The notes under the pieces were generated by a model. It had not been told where the DNA came from. It ran no database searches and saw only the letters and a program-made list of their open reading frames with translations. From contig CM075857.1 of NCBI GenBank assembly GCA_037975125.1, forward strand, positions 41,036,436 through 41,100,435: a DNA stretch of 64,000 bases, in the 5' to 3' direction. Numbering within the stretch: position 1 is the first letter of the stretch; every line of letters starts with the position of its first letter. Positions 58,451 to 64,000 of this stretch are shown one piece after another. The stretch is from Latrodectus hesperus (Eukaryota > Arthropoda > Arachnida > Araneae > Theridiidae). The translations under genes and the position numbers were made by a program.

Positions 58451-60786
58451 TATTCAATAATGAGTGGTGATTACATTTCCTAAGTCTTTTAAATGAAGAA
58501 GTTTTTCACAATAAAATTCTTTTTTATAACTTAATTTTCTCATATTTTTGGTAAATCTTGTTAATTTTTCTGTATTCTTAAGTCTTGAATATATTAAGGC
58601 ATTATATTTGTATCTTAAAAAAAAACCACTTTTCCACATAGTTATATTAAAAAAACTTTCTGAAAAATTTAAATATATTAAAAAAATCAAAATATTACAA
58701 ATGAGAATTATATTTCTCATTTGTAATATTTTGCACACGAGTACAATTTACTTAGAAGTTCACAGCAAAACAGTTTGATGTTTCTTTAAAGTCTACAACA
58801 TATAAAATTATAGTAATATATTAACAAGAAATCAAAGAGTATTGATTATTAATTTCCTCTAAATTTATGCTAAATATCAATAATTCTATTGATATATTTA
58901 GTAATATAATTTTAATACTGAAGCGACTAAATTAAATTCATATTTTGAATTACAGTGTTACAAAAATTACATCTATGTATCTTCAAAACATTTCTTAGAT
59001 TTGAAAAATTTAAATTAATGAGAAAAGTATTTGTAATGAATTTTGTTCTAATATCGCATCGTTAATTTTAAATATAATCAGCCTTCACTCGTCGATATTA
59101 AAAAAAAATTCAATAAGATTTTTTTAATTTAAATGAAAGTTTTAAATGACTATAAAGTACAAAATCATTTGGAACTACGAAGATGCAACTTTAATTGTTG
59201 TAAATTACTAATAAAAGAAATGAAGTGAAAAAGAAATGTTTTTAAGCAAGCGATCTTCAATATCGTTAAAGAAACATTCCATTCTGTCCACAGCAACTCG
59301 ATTCTTTTATTCATGCATGTGTTTGCAAAACAATGGCATTCACGTGACCAGTTTCAGCTCAATCTCATAAATTCTAAAGAAAAGAAGTAGCAGAACTTCA
59401 AGATTTAAAATTTATATGCAAAATGACTTTGAAAGTGGAAATGGCGTTTACTTTTTCTTCCAATTGAGAAAGAGTTTGCAATAAAGGAAAAAAATATAGA
59501 AACATAAAATTCAAAAACAATAAGCTCAAAATCAAGAAGAATGTTCTTTAAAAAAATAAAAATTCGGTGCATGCTTTTCGTATAACATTTTACAATATTT
59601 TAATAAAAATTTAAAAAAGTCGAAAGTTTTAACAATGAAAAAATTAGATGCATTTTCCTTGCAAATAAGAAGCATATAAGCGTTTAAAAGAGTTTCAAGA
59701 GCAAAATTTAAGAAAATTCTCCAGAATTTACATATTGTAAATTAGAATATGATTTTGTTGAAAAATATTTGTAATTTTAAAGATATATCTGGAATATTTA
59801 ATAAAAATGTACGTACAAAAATTTTTTCTCATACTTAGTTTAACAAATTAGCCTATTTGAATTTTTTTACTGCTTATAATTTTTTTCTTAGTTTGCTCAT
59901 CAAAAAGAACATTTCCTTAACTGAATAAAAATTATTTTCTTACTTTTGATGTTATGAAGACAAAATATGAAAAAAATTACAGTTTGAAGTATTTTAATCT
60001 TATAACTAATTATTTAATTACCAATTCTTATTTAAAAAGATTAATTTCTTCAATTAAATAACTTTTAAGTGTAATGAAACACTGTTGTAAATTGAATTCA
60101 TATATTTTTATTTTTTAAGAACTGTCATTTTTCTCTTTAAGCGACTTTGCAACAGTTTTTAAGTTACTCTTAAATTAAGAAATTATTATTAACCAAGAAT
60201 ATCATCCTATCATTTTTCTTATTCGTATTATAGTGAGAAATCCTTATAAATGAAAATCAACTGTTAAAAGATTAGTGCTTTAGAATTCAGTTAAACAGTC
60301 ATTAGTAATTGTCATATGCCAAATTTTAGCTCATGAAATGCTTGAATTAATATATTATTCAGTGGCAATTTTAGTTCCATTGTGAGGAACCAGATAACAT
60401 AAAAGGAAATTTGATTTCAAAATACTAAGATTTTTAGCTTCTAAACTTTTCAAATTTGAAGTTTCTCCCATTGTAAAACACATTTTCACAGCAATTAAAC
60501 ATAAGCAACATATTACACAGCCGATGTTTGGGTTGTAATGATTAGATGATATTTAAGTTTTGAAAACTAATTTTGATACTGAAATTTGCCATTTCAAAAC
60601 AGCTTTAAATACGAGAAGTTTTCCTCGCCTCAAACGACGTCAGTCTTCATTATATATAAAAAGCCTATTAATATATTTAATTTCTTCCTGGGATTAAAAT
60701 TATTTCCTTAATGTTGACATTAACTACGATATTCAATCGCTGAATTTAAGAAACAAATAACAATGAAAATTCGAACTTTGAATGTC
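58451..60786. other. AT-rich stretch with a 19-bp perfect inverted repeat
   Basis: Arms AAAATATTACAAATGAGAA at 58689-58707 and its exact complement at 58714-58732 enclose a 6-base loop. The two opposing ORFs at 58454-58738 and 58548-58778 overlap it and are not genes. Nothing else is recognised. Confidence 0.55.
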
Positions 60787-60969
60787 GGTATAAGTTTACT
60801 ATGGAGTACCCCTTGATTTTTTGACGCCAAGATATGAATAACAAGATGGCCGCTACACAAAAGCTATACAAAATCAGGGTTGGCAGGGTTCCAGAAATTA
60901 AATTTTATCGCTAAGATGTACGGCCAAATTTTCGCCTAACCAAGGGGTATTTGATTCTACACCGAACCC
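60787..60969 (+). mobile_element. ~180-bp MITE, copy B (family shared with 1700-1880)
   Basis: The left end is GGTATAAGTTTACTATGGAG then TACCCCTTG. The right end, reverse-complemented, is GGGTTCGGTGTAGAATCAAA then TACCCCTTGG. The interior matches copy A in reverse orientation (GACGCCAAGATATGA, AACAAGATGGCCGC, AAATTAAATTTTATCGC). There is no coding capacity. Confidence 0.75.
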
Positions 60970-62227
60970 AATGACCTAAAAACAATTAGCGTTTGCTGTT
61001 CTTTCTTACTCAAATTTACTTATTAATGAAAAGTCATTTTCAAACATGAATCTTATCAAAAGTAAATTGAGAAATCATCTTATCAATGAGATCTTAGGAT
61101 AAAGCATAAAATTAAAAATAGATAAACCTGAGTTACAAAAACTTTCCTAGTAGATTAAGACTATCATATTAGCATTTGTTATTGATTATCACGGTTTGAA
61201 TTTTTGGGCACTTGATACTTTTATTTTTATGAGTAAATAGTATCGTTATTCAGTGCCATATTAAGTTTTATTCGACATATTTCTATAGTTTATATATATA
61301 AGGCAATATACCTATCTAATTTAAGTTAAAAAAAAAAGATTGTCCTCAAATTTGATTCTAACGTCGAATTTTATATTGATTTCATTGATTAATGAATTTA
61401 CTGACTTATGATACTGAGATTCTGAAAAGAATATCGTTATACCGATATGTTAAATGAAATGGATTTAAATTTTACTGACAAATACAGAAAACTGCAGATC
61501 ATGTGCAACCTTGCAAATCACATTCCTGACATCAATTAAAATTAGTTAATATATCTTGAAATACATTAAAAAAAGAGTTGTAACATATGTATCTTCGTCC
61601 TATTGTTTTTTTAGATTTTTATCTTGGTTTATAATTTTAGCATTTTTGTATTATTGACGATATTTTCACCAATATCCAAACGTTTCGTATTTTGCAAACC
61701 ACGATATTTTAAATGTTTTTATGCAGATGCAAACGCCTAATCGTTAAATAAGTCAACAGTGACGTTTTTCTGGAAATTATGTCAATCTTATAAAAAAAGT
61801 CAATCTTATAAAAAAAGATACTTCTCTCTTAGATAATACAAAAATCGTGTTTTGATTTGATAATTTAGTCATAACCCTAAGATTCAATATTTTTAAAAAC
61901 AATTTAAGTCATGCTATTTAGTGCTTTCACGGGAAAACAAAGGATTTTTATTTAAAAAAGCAAATAAGGCTTATTAATTTAATAAAAATTTCTGTTCATT
62001 TCTTTTTAGTTAAAAATATGATTTATATTTTAATATGAGATGCTTTTTGTCAATTCATACGCAGATGTGTAGTGATATGTGTGGTATTAGTAATTAATAA
62101 AGTATTCTCTCTACTAATGAAGGCTTCGAGAAATCGATTAGCATAAGACTCACTTCGACTATCTTTGACTCAATGCATAATCACTGGAACATTGACTGTT
62201 TTGATTAATTTGATTCAGGCCATATGA
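60970..62227. other. AT-rich non-coding stretch, nothing assigned
   Basis: An 18-bp tandem duplication (GTCAATCTTATAAAAAAA) occurs near 61781-61819. No gene is recognised. Confidence 0.5.
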
Positions 62228-62340
62228 TGATTCAAGTTCCACCTTGGACATGGATAATTGCAGTGGTTTGGAATGCACGTAAAATCATTGATCCCGGTCT
62301 AATTATCACTTGTATGCTAAAAATGACCACCGAGCGAACT
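62228..62340 (+). repeat. tRNA-derived SINE (family 1), old copy on the plus strand
   Basis: GATTCAAGTTCCACCTTGGA covers the decayed B box. It is followed by ACATGGATAATTGCAGTGGT, GATCCCGGTCTAATTA and AAAAATGACCACCGAGCGA, all in the order of the family body read from 39804 down to 39710. The tRNA-like 5' head upstream is no longer recognisable. Confidence 0.75.
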
Positions 62341-64000
62341 AATCTAGACTAAATAATTTAGGATGCCACCTCTATGGATCTTAACCCTACTTCGCTTCAA
62401 AATCACGATGTTTTTAACGTTAGCAGAACGTTAATTGTGAACCAATTGGTACGCTGCCATGTTTCACGAAATTGTTATGCACAATAGTTCGAGTATCATT
62501 CTACAATCCTACAGGTTTGGATTCGAACCCCTGACAGATTAATTGTTGATATTTAATCCCTTCATATTCTAGCGGAAATGAAGGGATTCGATATCAACGA
62601 ATAATCTTCTGCATGATGTTTTCCAAGGATTCCACTCTAGTTCATAGCATAAGTTAATGTCTATATTACATTGCAAGGTTTTTCTTTATTCTTTTGAGTA
62701 TAGTTTTAAATTATATTTTTTCAATAATTTGGTTAAATACATAGTTTTTCTACCGATATAATATGCTAAACAATCTTTTAGTTTATAATCTATTTTGTGA
62801 GAGTTTTCTGATTGTGTGAAAACATACGCACGAAGCTTTTTTGACGAGTTTTTATAGGGCTACATTCTAATTGTATAACTGCTAATTCACGTAATTTTAA
62901 AGCTTTAGAAAGGATTAATAACAGCTTTTTAAGACTCAATCTACATATTTAGTTTTGGTCAAATAAAGTCATAAAATTCGACTATGATTAAGAATTCCGA
63001 TAAAGTCAAGAAGAAACACAAGTAGTACATTAAAAATTCAATCATTATACCAAACTTCAGATTCTGGTCCAAAACTCGTTAATTTTGTTAAATATAAATT
63101 TATAAAAAGGATTTTCTGATGTTTATTACTTCTCTAATTATTTTCATTAAAAACTTTCCCTTTAAATTAATAAATACCGAAGTTTTTATTTGTATACTAA
63201 TATTAATGATGTTGTAGAAAAGGTCTATAATATGCCCAAGACACATCCATTGAGAATATATACTTTTTCAATCACGATCCAGAGATGAATTAAGGTTAAA
63301 ACCTTAATTTTCATAACATCGTATACCGTGAAGCAATCAACACATTGGACTCTGCAAGTATATTACAAACTGTTAAATTTTATAAAATACCTGAAGATAG
63401 ACTTAATCACAGTTGACAAATAAGATAATATTACTCAACATTTTTACCTTGCTCTACTAGTAATATTTGAAAAATGTATTTGACAATGAGTAATGAAGAT
63501 TAACTACTACAAATTGAGCTTATCCGTTGAAATGGCGAATGGTAAATTTTATTAGTTTTTACTTTGGTTCTTTTGTGACTCAATTGATTAGTTTCCACTT
63601 TAATAGAACGTTGTTTAAAGAAATTTTTGAAAAATCTTACCTTAGGTACGGATTTCTCAAAATACTGGTTATTTCTAAAGATACATTTTAATTCATCACA
63701 TTTTAGTTCCTTTTATCTATCTATCTATCGACTTGTTAAAATCCGCTGATTAGACTGTTAACGCTTGTTGAGATTCGTTCTGAAATTAAAGCAAAAGTTA
63801 AGATTAAAACATATAATTAAGCAAAGTGATTTAAAAGTAATAGTAGTAAGGTTAGGTTAGGTTATGACAAAAAACTGTTTTGGAGCTTTATGCTCATAGG
63901 CTTATAGCTCGCATTGAGTAAGATAATAGTAGTTTCTTGCTTTTAGCTCACACACACACTGAAGAGACAACATAAATGATAAAGTTAACCGTCAATGAAC
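62341..64000. other. AT-rich stretch, fold-back and SINE debris
   Basis: A tRNA-like GGATTCGAACCCC (minus-strand B box) lies near 62519-62531. It is followed by a 21-bp inverted repeat with two mismatches (62545-62565 and 62578-62598, arms GTTGATATTTAATCCCTTCAT and complement). A short AGGTTAGGTTAGGTTA run lies near 63851. No gene is recognised. Confidence 0.5.

Noticed and set aside
63851..63866. TTAGG-like run as telomeric sequence
   Set aside because: Only about three units, within ordinary AT-rich DNA; far too short for a telomere or a clear interstitial telomeric repeat.
1..64000. CRISPR arrays, operons or other prokaryotic systems
   Set aside because: There are no spaced direct repeats, compact gene clusters or ribosome-binding-site-led ORFs. 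The tRNA with Pol III signals, the SINEs and the LINEs mark animal nuclear DNA.

Overview
This is a gene-poor, strongly A+T-rich stretch (roughly 70% A+T by eye) of an animal nuclear genome. The transposon and retrotransposon families present (Merlin, P, Tc1/mariner of the DUF4817 type, I-like and R1/jockey-like LINEs), the tRNA-derived SINEs and the long (TA)n arrays point to an arthropod. A spider or other arachnid is my best guess, but that is an inference. I could not support any complete protein-coding host gene. The one conventional gene is a tRNA-Val(AAC) on the minus strand at 31029-31101.

Layout. 0-6 kb: AT-rich DNA with (TA)n arrays, a ~180-bp MITE (1700-1880) and an internally deleted mariner (2077-2291). 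6.28-8.27 kb: a near-complete Merlin DNA transposon with a perfect 8-bp target-site duplication and a DD36E transposase broken by two frameshifts. 9-11 kb: two CpG-rich segments carrying perfect cAMP-response-element palindromes. 11-38 kb: mostly unassigned AT-rich DNA, with a pogo/Tigger-like element (25686-26720), a tRNA-derived SINE and the tRNA gene. 38.5-41.4 kb: a 5'-truncated I-like LINE, a LINE 3' fragment split by a SINE, and a 601-bp hAT element. 45-49 kb: an old SINE copy beside a 42-bp minisatellite, then an internally deleted LINE that keeps both ends. 50.2-53.9 kb: a nest in which a mariner-like element carries a SINE in its 5' part and a P element in its 3' part. 56-58.5 kb: a second copy of the split LINE fragment (uninterrupted) and a decayed Tc1 fossil containing a long hairpin. 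60.8 kb: the second copy of the ~180-bp MITE. 62.2 kb: another SINE copy.

How the parts relate. Almost all recognisable sequence is mobile DNA, and target-site duplications and nesting let the insertion order be read. The SINEs were presumably mobilised by a LINE. The Merlin, P, mariner and Tc1 transposases are all damaged here, so any current activity would depend on copies elsewhere. Most remaining ORFs are (TA)n translations or AT-rich chance frames. No new functional system is evident. The most informative observations are the nested insertions, the filled/empty SINE site pair, the internally deleted LINE and the paired MITE family.
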